Shown here piece after piece: positions 53,450-63,509 of a DNA stretch of 64,000 bases. Position numbers and translations under genes: made by a program. The notes below the pieces were generated by a model. It saw nothing but the letters and a program-made list of their open reading frames with translations, did not search any database and was not told the origin of the DNA. The DNA is taken from positions 62,001 through 126,000 of the forward strand of contig JAJDCO010000057.1 in assembly GCA_029260795.1 (NCBI GenBank). Direction: 5' to 3'. Every line of letters starts with the position of its first letter. The first letter of the stretch is position 1. Source of the DNA: Planctomycetota bacterium. Its GTDB lineage: Bacteria; Planctomycetota; OFTM77.

Positions 53450-56128
53450 TCAGTTCTTTGAGGCCGCCCGGAGTCGTGCGCACTCGCTCAGCCAGGTCTT
53501 GTACAGTCGAACGGACGGGTAATCGCGAGTCAGGTCCTCGTAGATCTCGCCGGCTCGGTCGAGAGTGGCTAGCTTGGAGTCAGTGTCGTCGACCTCCAGG
53601 TAATAGGTGGCCAGAACCACCAGGCTGATTCCGAGATCGTGTCGATGCGACGGGCTGCGGTCATTGGCGCTCACGAGGTCTTCCCGAATTGCGATGGCCT
53701 GTCGGACTGCCTCCAGCGCCTTCGAAGGGGCTTTCATTTCCAGGTGGAGTGCGGCGAGGTTGTTGTAGCTCTGCGCGAGATCGGCGCGGATGCGGTCTTG
53801 GCCCGGTTGCTGGGCGACGAGCTGCTCACGAATCTCGAGGCTGCGCTGATAGGCCTTCAAGGCCTGGGGGAGCTCACCGCTCCGTTTGTAGGCGACCCCG
53901 AGGTTGTTGAGGACCATGGCGAGCTCGAGCTGCGCCTCGGCATGAGTCGGCTGTTGCTCGACGACTGGCTCGAGAATGCCCAGGGCCCGATCGAGCGACG
54001 CCACGCTTTGGGCCGGATCGAGCATGGCCAAGTTGCGATCGTTCTGCGCCGATCTGACAGCGTATGTCACGACGCTTGGATTCTCGCGCAGGAGCTTCCG
54101 GAAGATGAGGCCAGCCTTCTGGTAGTCCTCGATCGCTTCGGGGGTTCTTCCGAGACGACCCATGAGCTCCGCGCGCTCTCCGTAGCTCGACGCGAGCCGA
54201 AGTTGGACGTCGGCGTCATCGGGATGGTCGGCGGCGATGGGCTCGAGTATCCCGAGGCCGCGCGCGATCAATCGCTGGGCCTCCTCGAACTCCCGTCTCG
54301 TTTGCCGGGCATCGGCCATGGCCATCAAGGTGAGGCCCAGATCGAGCCCCAGGCTGGCGTTGCGTGGATCGCTGCGAGCGAGCTCCTCACGAATCGGGAG
54401 GGCTTTCTCATAGGAGGCCAGCGCGGCTGTCCCGTCACCGGCCTGCGCCTGATCCGCGCCTGCGTTGTGATACGTCCTTGCGAGGAGGCGTCGGTTTTCG
54501 CGCGACTCCTCGGTCTCCTCGGAATCATCGACGAGCGACTCTTGAAGATCCTTCGCCCGTCCGAAGTGCTGGCGAGCGACGTCGGATTGCCCGGCGCGCC
54601 TCTGAAGGTACGCCACGCTGTTGAGGGTCGTGGCGACGTCGCGGACGCGGGTCGGGTCTTCCGGTGCTTCTTTGAGCAGATCCTCCCGAATCACCCGGGC
54701 GCGTTCATGCGATTGCAGCGCCAGTGAGAGCTGACCCAACTCACGGTACAGAGAGCCGAGCTCCTCGTGAATGCTCCCGAGCAAGGCCTCGTCGCGATGC
54801 CCCTTCTCGGCGAGAGACTCGTAGTAGTCTCGAGCCCGGACCAGCAGTGCGACGCGAATCTCCTGCGCTCCCGGCGTGGATTGCAGAAGCTCTTCACTGG
54901 AGGTGAGCACCGCAAAGGACTCGGAGATCACCTCGTTCGTGCGCCGGGCGAGAGCTTCTGCTTCCCTGGTCGCGCGCTGCGCCTCGGCGCGCTGCAGCAG
55001 GCTGACAGTCAGCCCGAGGCTGAGTGCCGCGATCACCGCCGAGGCGGCGAGCACCGGGCCCCGATTCCTTTGGATGTAGCGGCGCAATCGGTAGAGGCTG
55101 CTCGGCGGGCCGGCCAGGACGGCCTCGCGATGGAGGAATCGCTCGATGTCGGCCGCGAGCATGGCTGCGGACTCGTAGCGCCGATGTGGCTCCTTCTCGA
55201 GGGCCTTCATCGTGATCCAGTCGAGCTCGCCCCGGAGGTTGCGAGCGATCTCGTTGTGAGGCGCGTTTCGTCTCTTGGCCAGCGACGCCGTCCTGGCCGG
55301 ATTGAGATGGCTCCAGCGAGTGCTCGGCGTCGGAGGATCCACCTCGCGGACCTGGCGAGCGATCTCGTCGAAGGCGACCGAGCCCACGTCGAGCTCGAGG
55401 GGAAGCTGCCCGGTCAAGAGCTCGTAGAGGAGGGCTCCCAGCGCATAGATGTCGGTCCGGTGATCGATGCCTTCGGCCGTCGGCGCTGCCTGCTCGGGGC
55501 TCATGTAGGCCGGAGTGCCGATGACGCGACCGATCTGGGTGTACAGGGTCTTCTCGGTGAGGCGTTGATTGATGGCCTTGGCGACGCCGAAGTCGATGAT
55601 CTTGGCGAGGGGTTTGCCATCGGGATTCGTGACGAGAACGTTCGAGGGTTTGATGTCGCGGTGCAGGATGCCTCGCCGATGCGCGTGCTCGAGACCCCGG
55701 CAGAGTCCGACGAAGAGCTCGAGCCGCTCCCTCAAATCGAGCTTGTGACGGTCGCAGTAGGCGGTGATCGGTTGGCCGGCGACCAGCTCCATCGCGAAGT
55801 AGGGACGCCCGTCCTCGGTCGCGCCCGCGTCGTAGAGCTTTGCGATGGCCGGGTGATCCAGCACGGCCAGCGTCTGCTGCTCGGCCTCGAAGCGCGAGAG
55901 AATCTCCCGCGTGTCCATGCCCAGCTTGATGACCTTGAGTGCGACGGGGCGCCGGACGGGCTCGCGCTGCTCCGCGCGGTACACGATCCCCATGCCGCCC
56001 TCGCCGATGATCTCGAGGAGCTTGTAGGGGCCGATCGAGTCTTCGGAAGGGCTAGCTGCGGACTCACCCTGAAAGAGCTCGCCCGAGTCCAGCTCGGACG
56101 GAGGCGTGTCGCTGGGCGGTTCGTTCAT
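53450..56128 (-). CDS. Ser/Thr protein kinase with transmembrane helix and TPR repeats
   Basis: 892 residues from ATG 56128. Kinase motifs are complete: glycine loop IGEGGMGIVYRA (41-52), Lys65 (VALKVIK), HRDIKPSN (156-163), DFG (179-181) and GTPAYMSPEQ near 204-213. A membrane helix lies at about 350-371 (VLAASAVIAALSLGLTVSLL). The outer part, ~450-880, is a string of TPR-like helices (RDYYESLAEKGHRDEALLGS, ASYEKALPIREELARSDPRN, LKAYQRSLEIREQL). This kinase-TPR design is common in Planctomycetes and Acidobacteria. No sigma factor gene is seen beside it. Confidence 0.95.
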   Translation of the reverse strand: MNEPPSDTPPSELDSGELFQGESAASPSEDSIGPYKLLEIIGEGGMGIVYRAEQREPVRRPVALKVIKLGMDTREILSRFEAEQQTLAVLDHPAIAKLYDAGATEDGRPYFAMELVAGQPITAYCDRHKLDLRERLELFVGLCRGLEHAHRRGILHRDIKPSNVLVTNPDGKPLAKIIDFGVAKAINQRLTEKTLYTQIGRVIGTPAYMSPEQAAPTAEGIDHRTDIYALGALLYELLTGQLPLELDVGSVAFDEIARQVREVDPPTPSTRWSHLNPARTASLAKRRNAPHNEIARNLRGELDWITMKALEKEPHRRYESAAMLAADIERFLHREAVLAGPPSSLYRLRRYIQRNRGPVLAASAVIAALSLGLTVSLLQRAEAQRATREAEALARRTNEVISESFAVLTSSEELLQSTPGAQEIRVALLVRARDYYESLAEKGHRDEALLGSIHEELGSLYRELGQLSLALQSHERARVIREDLLKEAPEDPTRVRDVATTLNSVAYLQRRAGQSDVARQHFGRAKDLQESLVDDSEETEESRENRRLLARTYHNAGADQAQAGDGTAALASYEKALPIREELARSDPRNASLGLDLGLTLMAMADARQTRREFEEAQRLIARGLGILEPIAADHPDDADVQLRLASSYGERAELMGRLGRTPEAIEDYQKAGLIFRKLLRENPSVVTYAVRSAQNDRNLAMLDPAQSVASLDRALGILEPVVEQQPTHAEAQLELAMVLNNLGVAYKRSGELPQALKAYQRSLEIREQLVAQQPGQDRIRADLAQSYNNLAALHLEMKAPSKALEAVRQAIAIREDLVSANDRSPSHRHDLGISLVVLATYYLEVDDTDSKLATLDRAGEIYEDLTRDYPSVRLYKTWLSECARLRAASKN

Positions 56129-56805
56129 GGTGCTTCAAGGGCTTGGAAAGGTCGCGCTCGATGGGGGCCCACCGGGTGGCGAGACAGAGCATGGGGCATA
56201 CTTCAATCGCGGTTGGCAACGGTATCCCATCCCACGAGTGGCCACAACCGACTCCGCCTTTCGAGGCGCTGCCCGAGAGGGGGCATTCGCTCCGCGGCGA
56301 CCGGGCACTGGCCGCCGTCGAGGTCGAGCCTCGTGCGAAGTCCGTCGGTCGGTGGCATTCCGGGCGAACGGCTCGGTCTTCGTCGGGACCGCCTCGGCGC
56401 GCGCGCTGACGGTCGGCTCGACGGAGAGCGCCCGGCGTGCAGCCCGGTGCTTCGGTGGCGGTGCTTCGGTGGCGGTGCTTCAAAGGCCTCGCGCTGAGCC
56501 CTTTTTCGGGAGCAGAACTCCGGCTCGGATGCGCCTTGGTCTTCGAACGCATCCAGGAGCTACTCGGCCACCGTCACCGCTTCGCCGCGCGTCTCGATCA
56601 GCCGCTCGTCACTGCAACGCCGGCGGGCTAGCCGAGCGCGTTCCGAGCCTTCGAGGTCTTTACGAAGCCGTTGCTCGCCGGAAGCGGTGGGCGGAGGAAG
56701 CGACACCGGTCGGGATGCCCAGCAAGACGAGCGATTGACATCGCTTGCGGTCCCGCTTCTCATGGCCGGTCCATCGCCCTCGCCTTTACCCGGGAGCCCA
56801 CATTC
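56129..56805. other. 677-bp stretch without a recognised gene
   Basis: Between divergent kinase and transporter genes, so it should hold both promoters. A 14-bp unit GTGCTTCGGTGGCG is repeated at 56447, 56461 and partly at 56475. Open frames on both strands show no domain. Confidence 0.5.
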
Positions 56806-58440
56806 ATGAACTCAGCCAGTTCCGCCGCCTCCGTCGTCAAGGGTAGCGACCTCACTCCGACCGAGAAGCGTCTCCTGTTCTGGGCCAGCTTCTTGTCCCT
56901 GATGGCGGCCGGCTTCGGTTTCGCGTTTCGGGTCGCCAAGCAGGGCACATACGGGACGGCCTTCGGGCTCTCCGAGCAGGAGGTCGGGCAAGTCTTCGGC
57001 GCGTCGTTGTGGCCGATCGCCATCACGATGATTGGCTTCAGCCTGGTCGTGGATCGCACCGGGTACAAGCTCCCGATGTATGGTGCGTTCGCGCTTCAAG
57101 CGATCTCGGGCATTGGTACCTACTTCGCCGAGAGCTACGGCGCCCTGTACGGGTTCGCGCTGTGTGCGGGGCTCGGGCACGGCATCGTCGAGGCGGTGAT
57201 CAATCCCATCTGCGCCGCCGTGTATCCGCGCGAGAAGACCAAGTGGCTGACGATCCTGCACGCTGCTTGGCCCGCCGGACTGGTGGGCGGGACGTTGCTG
57301 ATCATCGGGTCGGAGCCGCTGGTCGAGGGTTGGCGCATCCACGCGCTGTGGATCCTGCTTCCGACGGTGGCGTACGCCGTGATGTACGTGCGCTGCCGAT
57401 TCCCGGTCGATGAGCGCGTGGAAGCGGGCGTGCCGTACATCGACATGCTCCGGCAAGTGGGCTTCCTCGGAGCCGCGCTGGCCTCCTTCATGGTGATCTA
57501 CGAGATCGGCAACCAGACCGACAGCCTCACGAGCTGGGTAAAGCCGGCGAACTGGTTCAGCCTCAGCCTCTACGCCGGAATCGGGGTCGGCCTGGTGTTC
57601 GGGATCGTGGTGCGGGCGGTGGGCAAGCCGCTCTTCTTCCTCTTGTGCGTGCTGATGATTCCCGTCGCCACCGCCGAGCTCGGCACGGACGGCTGGATCA
57701 AGGGGCTCATGACACCCGTGCTGAAGGACATGACGATCAACCCGGCGTTCGCGCTGGTGTTCTCGGCCTTCATCATGCTCCTCTTCCGCGTCTTCGCGGG
57801 CCGCATCCTCGGGTTCTTCAGCCCGCCGACGCTGCTGTGCCTGAGCGGCATCTTCTCGGCCGTCGGGCTTTGGTGGCTCTCGAGCGCCACGGGCATCGCC
57901 ATCTTCATCGCGTTCGTGCTGTACGCGATCGGTCAGACGTACTACTGGCCGTGCGTCCTCGGGTTCACCTCCGAGCGCTACCCCGAAGGTGGCGCGCTGA
58001 CCTTGAACACCGTCTCGGCCATCGGACTGCTCGCCGCGGGCGTCATCGGGACGCCGATCCTGGGCGCTGCCTTCGACCGGTCGATCGAGCCCGCCGTGGC
58101 CGCCGAGGCTCCCGCCCTGGCACAGGCCTCCACCAAGGAGGCGGGATTCATGTGGGTGAAGCACGAGGCCATCGATCCCAAGAAGGCCACCGCCTTCATC
58201 GATGAGGAGAGGAAGGCCGAGGGATTGCCCGCGCGGGACTGGAAGCAGGACCCACCTGAGGGCTACCAGCCTTCGAGCTCGGAGAAGATCTACATCGAGG
58301 AGAAGGAGAAGGCTGGTCGCGACGTGCTCACCTTTGCCGCGATCTTCCCGGCGATCCTGCTCGTGGTGTTCGGGATGATCGCGATCTACTTCCGCTCCCG
58401 AGGCGGCTACAAGCCGATCATCCTGGGAGGGAAGAAATGA
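56806..58440 (+). CDS. MFS-type transporter, probably for a sugar
   Basis: 544 residues from ATG 56806; the longer frame from 56671 lacks a start site. About 12 membrane helices are visible, with a long charged loop near residues 440-505 (ATAFIDEERKAEGLPARDWK) before the last helix. GLSEQEVGQVFGASLWPIAITMIGFSLVVDRTGYK has the loop-2 pattern (D-R-x-G-x-K) of the major facilitator superfamily. Its stop overlaps the start of the sugar epimerase gene, so it likely imports the epimerase's substrate or a related sugar. Such MFS genes beside sugar isomerases are common in Planctomycetes. Confidence 0.85.
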   Translation: MNSASSAASVVKGSDLTPTEKRLLFWASFLSLMAAGFGFAFRVAKQGTYGTAFGLSEQEVGQVFGASLWPIAITMIGFSLVVDRTGYKLPMYGAFALQAISGIGTYFAESYGALYGFALCAGLGHGIVEAVINPICAAVYPREKTKWLTILHAAWPAGLVGGTLLIIGSEPLVEGWRIHALWILLPTVAYAVMYVRCRFPVDERVEAGVPYIDMLRQVGFLGAALASFMVIYEIGNQTDSLTSWVKPANWFSLSLYAGIGVGLVFGIVVRAVGKPLFFLLCVLMIPVATAELGTDGWIKGLMTPVLKDMTINPAFALVFSAFIMLLFRVFAGRILGFFSPPTLLCLSGIFSAVGLWWLSSATGIAIFIAFVLYAIGQTYYWPCVLGFTSERYPEGGALTLNTVSAIGLLAAGVIGTPILGAAFDRSIEPAVAAEAPALAQASTKEAGFMWVKHEAIDPKKATAFIDEERKAEGLPARDWKQDPPEGYQPSSSEKIYIEEKEKAGRDVLTFAAIFPAILLVVFGMIAIYFRSRGGYKPIILGGKK

Positions 58441-59285
58441 AGCTCGGAATGAACCTGCTGCTCTGGACCACCGAGGTTCAGGAGGAGCACTATCCGGTCA
58501 TCCAGTCGCTCAAGCAATGCGGCTTCGACGGCGTGGAGGTCCCGGTCGCGCCCGGGACCGAGGCCGACTTTGGCGTGCACGGCAGGGTTCTCGATGACCT
58601 GGGCCTCGAGCGGACCGCCGTTTTCGCTCTCGACGACCAGGCAAACCCCATCAGCGAGGAGGCGCGGGTGCGGGAGGCTGCGGTCGACGCATTGAAGGAG
58701 GCGATCGCGAAGTCGCGGGCGCTCGGCGCGACGCGACTCGTCGGCCCCTTCCACAGCGCCTACAAGACCTTCAGCGGCTCGGGACCTACCGAGGACGAGC
58801 GCAGCCGCTCGGCGGACGTGCTTCGCCGCGCCGCAGAAGAGGCTGAGCAGGCGGGCGTCGTTCTCGCCGTCGAGCCGCTCAACCGCTTCGAGTGCTACCT
58901 GATGAACACCGTCGCCGATGCCCGGGCTGTGATCGATCGCGTCGACCACTCTCATTGCGGCATCCTCTACGACACGCATCACATGCATATCGAGGAGAAG
59001 GACGTCACCGACGCGGTCCGCAGAGCATCGGACCGCATCGCCCACGTGCATGTCAGCGAGTCCGATCGCGGGACACCGGGCTCCGGCCAGGTTGCCTGGG
59101 TCGATACGTTTCGAGCACTTCAAGCGAGCGGGTACGACGATTGGCTGGTGATCGAGGCCTTCTCGCGTCGGGACGCCGACTTCGCCAGCGCCATCCACAT
59201 CTGGCGTGATTTCGATCCGTTCGACGAGGTCTGGCACCAGGGCCACGCCTTCATTCGCGAGACGTGGAGGAGAACGGCCCTCTGA
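58437..59285 (+). CDS. Sugar phosphate isomerase/epimerase (xylose-isomerase-like TIM barrel)
   Basis: 282 residues from ATG 58437, overlapping the transporter stop (ATGA). The start MKLGMNLLLWT, AVEPLNRFECYLMNT (Glu ligand), CGILYDTHHMHIEE (Asp), IAHVHVSESDRGTPG (His) and DDWLVIEAFSR (Glu) are the metal-binding landmarks of the D-tagatose/D-psicose 3-epimerase group. It probably interconverts ketohexoses in the cytoplasm after uptake by the coupled transporter. The exact sugar is not known. Confidence 0.9.
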   Translation: MKLGMNLLLWTTEVQEEHYPVIQSLKQCGFDGVEVPVAPGTEADFGVHGRVLDDLGLERTAVFALDDQANPISEEARVREAAVDALKEAIAKSRALGATRLVGPFHSAYKTFSGSGPTEDERSRSADVLRRAAEEAEQAGVVLAVEPLNRFECYLMNTVADARAVIDRVDHSHCGILYDTHHMHIEEKDVTDAVRRASDRIAHVHVSESDRGTPGSGQVAWVDTFRALQASGYDDWLVIEAFSRRDADFASAIHIWRDFDPFDEVWHQGHAFIRETWRRTAL

Positions 59286-60141
59286 TGCGATGAGGGCCTC
59301 CGCCCACCAGTGCGACGCCAGGCCGTTCGCGCCGCCCGACATCGTTCGGGCGACCCGCTGGCTGAAGCTTGGCGTTGCAAAACGAAATGCTCCAGACCGG
59401 CTCCTCGGAGGCCCGAATTCATTCGGGTGGGAGGTCGTTCGTCCTTCCGAAGCCGTCGTGATCGCCGAGGGCGTATCCAACGGACTGAAGTCCGCCCTCC
59501 GGTTTGGGCATCATGTCAGTCCGCTTCGGAGTCGGTCTCGCGTGACGAATCCCGTCGGTGGCTTTGCGCTCTTGCACGTGCATGGGGTACAGAGACCCGA
59601 ACGGAGTTCGACAGGTCGCGCAACTTGATCCTCGTGGCCTGTCGGCGGGGCGATTTGCCTTCGAAGAGCGTGGGTGAGAGAGCGGTGCGCGAGAAGCCCT
59701 CCCGCTCGACTGAACCCCAAAGGAGTGCAAGACACCGCGGCCCGCAACTACGAGAGCCAAGGCGGCGAGGAAAATGCGAGCAGACATGCGGCGGACCTCC
59801 GGCTGGGTCTGTACGACCGCCGGCATTCCCGGGCGAGGGCCGATGACATCCCCTCGATCGGAGCTCGGCGGATGTCGACGCAGCTCAAAGAATGTCATGA
59901 GTACGACATCCCACCACGGCGTTGCTTCTCGACAGGCAGAGCGTCCTGGGTGGGATGCGCAAGGCACTTTGCACGCAGGAACCGTCCACCGTATCATGGC
60001 ACTCGGCTCGAGCGACCGGAGAGGACGTGCGCCGTCGAGCTCCTCGATCGCGACGATACGAGTCGGCATCCGCGATGGCGCTCATGGCGGGAAGGCACTG
60101 CGGAGGCGATGGAGGGACGACTTTGAAGAAGAGGACGACAA
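59286..60141. other. 856-bp stretch with dispersed repeat copy 2
   Basis: Repeat copy 2 occupies 59481-59674: palindrome GGACTGAAGTCCGCCCTCCGG at 59481-59501 and the ATGGGGTACAGAGACCC part from 59582. On the minus strand a signal-like start (MSARIFLAALALVVAGRG, near 59800) runs straight into the repeat, suggesting a gene destroyed by repeat insertion. Nothing else is supported. Confidence 0.55.
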
Positions 60142-61284
60142 GTGTCTCTCAGCACTGACTTCTCGGGACTCCGCGAGCGGGTCGAGCACTTCGATCCGGA
60201 GCGCCCGCTCGAGAGCTCCGAGACCCCTCCCAGTGAGTGGTACACCGATACGAGGCTCTACGAGCTCGAGCGAGAGAGCGTCTTCGGACGCAGCTGGCAA
60301 TACGTCGGCCTCACGGAGTGGATTGCGGAAGTGGGCGAGTACTTCGCCACCGACCTGGGCCAAGACCCCATTCTCGTGGTGCGAGCCGCCGATGAGATCG
60401 TGGCCTTGAGCAATGTCTGTCGCCACCGAGGCGGCCCGCTCGTTCGCTCCGGTCGCGGCAAGGTGTCGTCGTTCAGCTGCCTGTACCATGGCTGGAACTA
60501 TGCGCTCGACGGCAAGCTGCGCAAGGCGCCCGAGTTCGAAGGCGTCTGTGACTTCGACGCAAAGCGAGTCCACCTGCCTCGGATGCGCGTGGCGTCACTC
60601 GGCCCGTTCCTCTTTGTCTGCTGGTCGGACGAGACACCTGATTTGGAAGAGAGCCTGCCAGGTCTCGCCGAGCACATCGGCGGATTGCGCCTCGACCATC
60701 TCGTCCACTCCGAGCGCCGAGTCTACGCCGTCGACTGCAACTGGAAGGTGTTTGTCGACAACTATCTCGATGGCGGATACCACGTGCCCGTGATGCATCC
60801 GGACCTGAGCCGCTCCATCGACTACGCCGGCTATCACTGCTCGCTTCGGGACGGCTGGAACCTCCAGCTCTCCCCGTTGCGCGCTGCCCAAGCCGATGGA
60901 GCCGCGGATTCAGCGGACGTGCGTCATGGCGAGGCCGCGCATTACATCTGGGCGTGGCCGAACTGGATGTTCAACGCCTACGAGGATGTGCTCGACATCA
61001 ACTGGGTCCGTCCTCTCGGCGTCGATCGCTGCGAGATCGTCTTCGATTACTTCTTCGCTGCTGACGCGAAAAAGTCCTTCATCGAGGAGAGCCTCCGCGT
61101 CGCCGAGCAGGTACAAGAAGAAGATCGCGAGATCTCCGAAGCCGTGCAGAGAGGTCTCGTCTCGAGCCGGTACGACGTGGGCCGCTACTCGGTGCGCCGC
61201 GAGAATGGGGATCACCAGTTCCACCAGCTCCTGGCCCGGGCGCTCCGGGCGGGTATCGTCCGGCGCGAAGGTGGAACGAGCTGA
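60142..61284 (+). CDS. Rieske-type aromatic-ring-hydroxylating oxygenase, alpha subunit
   Basis: 380 residues from GTG 60142, with GAGGA upstream. The Rieske [2Fe-2S] site is C93-R-H95 and C113-L-Y-H116 (CRHRGG, CLYHGW). The catalytic iron site is FVDNYLDGGYHVPVMHPDL with His214 and His219, preceded by CNWKVF. The family oxidises aromatic rings or N-methyl groups such as choline or glycine betaine with a separate reductase. No reductase gene lies beside it. A hairpin follows at 61304-61330. Confidence 0.9.
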   Translation: MSLSTDFSGLRERVEHFDPERPLESSETPPSEWYTDTRLYELERESVFGRSWQYVGLTEWIAEVGEYFATDLGQDPILVVRAADEIVALSNVCRHRGGPLVRSGRGKVSSFSCLYHGWNYALDGKLRKAPEFEGVCDFDAKRVHLPRMRVASLGPFLFVCWSDETPDLEESLPGLAEHIGGLRLDHLVHSERRVYAVDCNWKVFVDNYLDGGYHVPVMHPDLSRSIDYAGYHCSLRDGWNLQLSPLRAAQADGAADSADVRHGEAAHYIWAWPNWMFNAYEDVLDINWVRPLGVDRCEIVFDYFFAADAKKSFIEESLRVAEQVQEEDREISEAVQRGLVSSRYDVGRYSVRRENGDHQFHQLLARALRAGIVRREGGTS

Positions 61285-61303
61285 GCGTCGGGCTCGAAAC
61301 AGC

Positions 61304-61330
61304 GCGAGCCCCGGCGGGGCCGGGGCTCGC
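61304..61330. terminator. Strong hairpin between convergent genes
   Basis: GCGAGCCCCGGC (61304-61315) pairs perfectly with GCCGGGGCTCGC (61319-61330) across a GGG loop. It lies 19 bases after the Rieske stop and 30 bases after the stop of the opposite gene, so it could end transcription from both sides. No U tract is present. Confidence 0.6.
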
Positions 61331-61360
61331 AGTGCATTCGGGCTCGGGTCGAAGTCTCGT

Positions 61361-62803
61361 CTACTGGACGACGAAAGAGTCCGGGTGGGAGACCGAGAGA
61401 ATCCTCCCCGAGAGAGGATCCCAGGAAAGTCCCTGGAAGCAGAACTGCGTTCCGGGTGCGATGCCAGCCGGTACCGACATGCCCCGCGTGCGAGCGCCGA
61501 CACAGCCATTCAGAGGCACTTGCCGGAGAGTGGAGGGCAGAGCGAGCCACGATGACAGCGTCGGGGTCGAGGAGAGATCGAGAAAGCGCCCGTGGCTGTC
61601 GGGAAGGTCGATGCGCCCGTATCCGCACGGCTGAAACGGGGAAGCCCGGCTGAGAAAGATCTCGGCGAGGGTGCCGACTTGCCCACAGCCTGCGTACGCC
61701 GAGAAGTCGACGGGCGGCCCGCCCGAGATGGCGGGGCCATTGAGCTCCCACTCGAGGCCGAACTCGTCGGAGCCCATGTCGACGGTGTCGAGAATCCTCA
61801 GATCGCGAGCCTCGAGATCGAGCGCGGGCAGCTCGGTACGGATCCGGTTGGAACCCGCGTCGATGGCCGGTGACTGGCGAGAGAGCTCGTACCCTCCCGA
61901 GCGGAACAGCGGGTCGGTGTCGAGGTTCCCCGGACCCGGCCAGCCGCCGCGCACGATGGAGTACCCGACGGTGACCGGATAGGGCGGTCCGAGCAGAACG
62001 ATCTCATCGACCTGGTTGTTCCAGAGGATGCAGTTGGCGACCGTGACGGGTCTCTCGAAGAAGTGACTGAACGAGAGGACCAGGCCCGCGCCCGAGCTGG
62101 CGAAGTTGCGAGAGACGGTGCAGTTGATGATCTCGAGAGTGGTGACGTTGCTGAAGAGAGCCCCGCCTTCGTTGGCGTGGTTGTTCTCGATCAGAGTGCC
62201 GATGATCTTGATGGCCGATTCATCACAGTACTCGAAATAGAAGCCGCCCCCAATCCAGGCGTTGTTGTTCGAGACCATGCAGCTTTCGAAGCGCGGCGAG
62301 CTGCCGATGTCACCGCAGTTGACGGCTCCCCCGTAGTTCGCGGTGTTGTTGTAAATCTCACACCGGCGGATCGTCGGCGCTGCCCCTCGGATCAGCAGGC
62401 CACCTCCGTACCGTCCCCCGCCACTCAGCTGCGTTCCGTTACCGTTGGTGATGCCGAAGCCTTCCAGGATCGCGCCGGGGCCCGTCTGTCCCTGGAATCG
62501 GACCACGGATCCTTGCTGACCGCCATCGATGACAGTGCCCGGAGAAACGGCGCGGAGATGGATCGACTTGTCGCCGACGTCGAGATTCTCGAAGTAAAAG
62601 CCCGGCGCGACGAGGACCTCGTCACCCGTCGTCGCGGCATCGATGGCATCTTGAATCTTGCAGAATGGATCGGAGGCCGTGCCCGTCCCCGGACAGTTCG
62701 GATGGGAGACGTCGACGAATACCTGGTCGGCGACGCTCGGAGCCTCGAGCATCACGAGGGACACGAGAATCAACACTGCTCGCTCGAGCTGCAGAGCGCT
62801 CAT
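61361..62803 (-). CDS. Secreted right-handed parallel beta-helix protein
   Basis: 480 residues from ATG 62803; AAGGAG lies eight bases upstream. Signal peptide LERAVLILVSLVMLEAPSVAD. The start VFVDVSHPNCPGTGTASDPFCKIQDAIDAA is the typical entry of pectin-lyase-like helices, followed by short coils such as APTIRRCEIYNN, LEIINCTVSRNFASSGAGL and VTVANCILWNNQ, and the closing SPAIDAGSN...DLEARDLRI...DMGSDEF. It likely binds or cuts extracellular polymer, or decorates the cell; catalytic residues are not identified. The last ~110 residues form another domain with Cys pairs. Confidence 0.8.
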   Translation of the reverse strand: MSALQLERAVLILVSLVMLEAPSVADQVFVDVSHPNCPGTGTASDPFCKIQDAIDAATTGDEVLVAPGFYFENLDVGDKSIHLRAVSPGTVIDGGQQGSVVRFQGQTGPGAILEGFGITNGNGTQLSGGGRYGGGLLIRGAAPTIRRCEIYNNTANYGGAVNCGDIGSSPRFESCMVSNNNAWIGGGFYFEYCDESAIKIIGTLIENNHANEGGALFSNVTTLEIINCTVSRNFASSGAGLVLSFSHFFERPVTVANCILWNNQVDEIVLLGPPYPVTVGYSIVRGGWPGPGNLDTDPLFRSGGYELSRQSPAIDAGSNRIRTELPALDLEARDLRILDTVDMGSDEFGLEWELNGPAISGGPPVDFSAYAGCGQVGTLAEIFLSRASPFQPCGYGRIDLPDSHGRFLDLSSTPTLSSWLALPSTLRQVPLNGCVGARTRGMSVPAGIAPGTQFCFQGLSWDPLSGRILSVSHPDSFVVQ

Positions 62804-63116
62804 GGCGGCCACTCCTTCTCACGAGTTGGAAAGGTGGAATCGAACGTTGCGAAGGAACGCAAGCACGAGTCCACCTCGGAGAAAGAAGCGCGGATGGGCG
62901 CGGGAGCAGTGTGGCAGGTCCGTTCCGCAGTCCTCGCGCCGAAGGGCGCCGGCTCGGCATCCTCAGGTGCGAGCGCTTTCGTTTCCTTCGGGAAACGCTT
63001 GGCGGGACGTGGGCTGCGGACAGAGCTCGTCGACGAACCCGGCTCGCGATTCGGAGAGCCCTCTCCCGAATGGCTCGGCTCGGCGTTCGTCGAGACGGTC
63101 ATTCACGAACCCCCGG
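62804..63116. other. Intergenic stretch between two minus-strand genes
   Basis: 313 bases with no supported gene. It should hold the promoter of the beta-helix gene; frames open on the plus strand are shadows without start sites. Confidence 0.5.
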
Positions 63117-63509
63117 TCAATCCAGCAGCCACCTCATCGGTTCCCAAAAGGGCGCGAAGATCGAGAGCCAGAAAGTCGAGACCACAACGATTCCGATGAT
63201 CAGTAGCAGGGCCTTGGCGGCATCGCGACCGCCGGCGACGAAGGGCAAGAAGATGACGGCGGGGCTGCCGAAGAGGGCGACGAGGCAGCTCCATTCCCAG
63301 AAGGTGTAGAACGTCAGCAGCAGCGAGTCGTGCCAGATCAGATCGTGATCGAGGATGGGCCGGGGCGATCGCTCGTGGAGCTCTTGAAAACGCTGGACCG
63401 CCAGGTACGACGTGGCGAAGAACGCGACGTGCGCAACGCCCAACAGCCCCAAGAGAAGGCGAGCCAGTCGATTCCACCACCGCAGTCGATCCGGGTCGAC
63501 GACGTCCAT
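63117..63509 (-). CDS. Small integral membrane protein
   Basis: 130 residues from ATG 63509, with AAGGAG eleven bases upstream. Three membrane helices: residues ~16-38 (LARLLLGLLGVAHVAFFATS), ~65-88 (LLLTFYTFWEWSCLVALFGS) and ~98-118 (ALLLIIGIVVVSTFWLSIF). The N-terminal tail is short. No family recognised; the gap up to 63809 holds nothing else. Confidence 0.7.
   Translation of the reverse strand: MDVVDPDRLRWWNRLARLLLGLLGVAHVAFFATSYLAVQRFQELHERSPRPILDHDLIWHDSLLLTFYTFWEWSCLVALFGSPAVIFLPFVAGGRDAAKALLLIIGIVVVSTFWLSIFAPFWEPMRWLLD

Noticed and set aside
59419..60069. 217-codon minus-strand frame
   Set aside because: Half of it is the dispersed repeat; only a possible signal peptide near 59800 looks real, treated as a destroyed gene.
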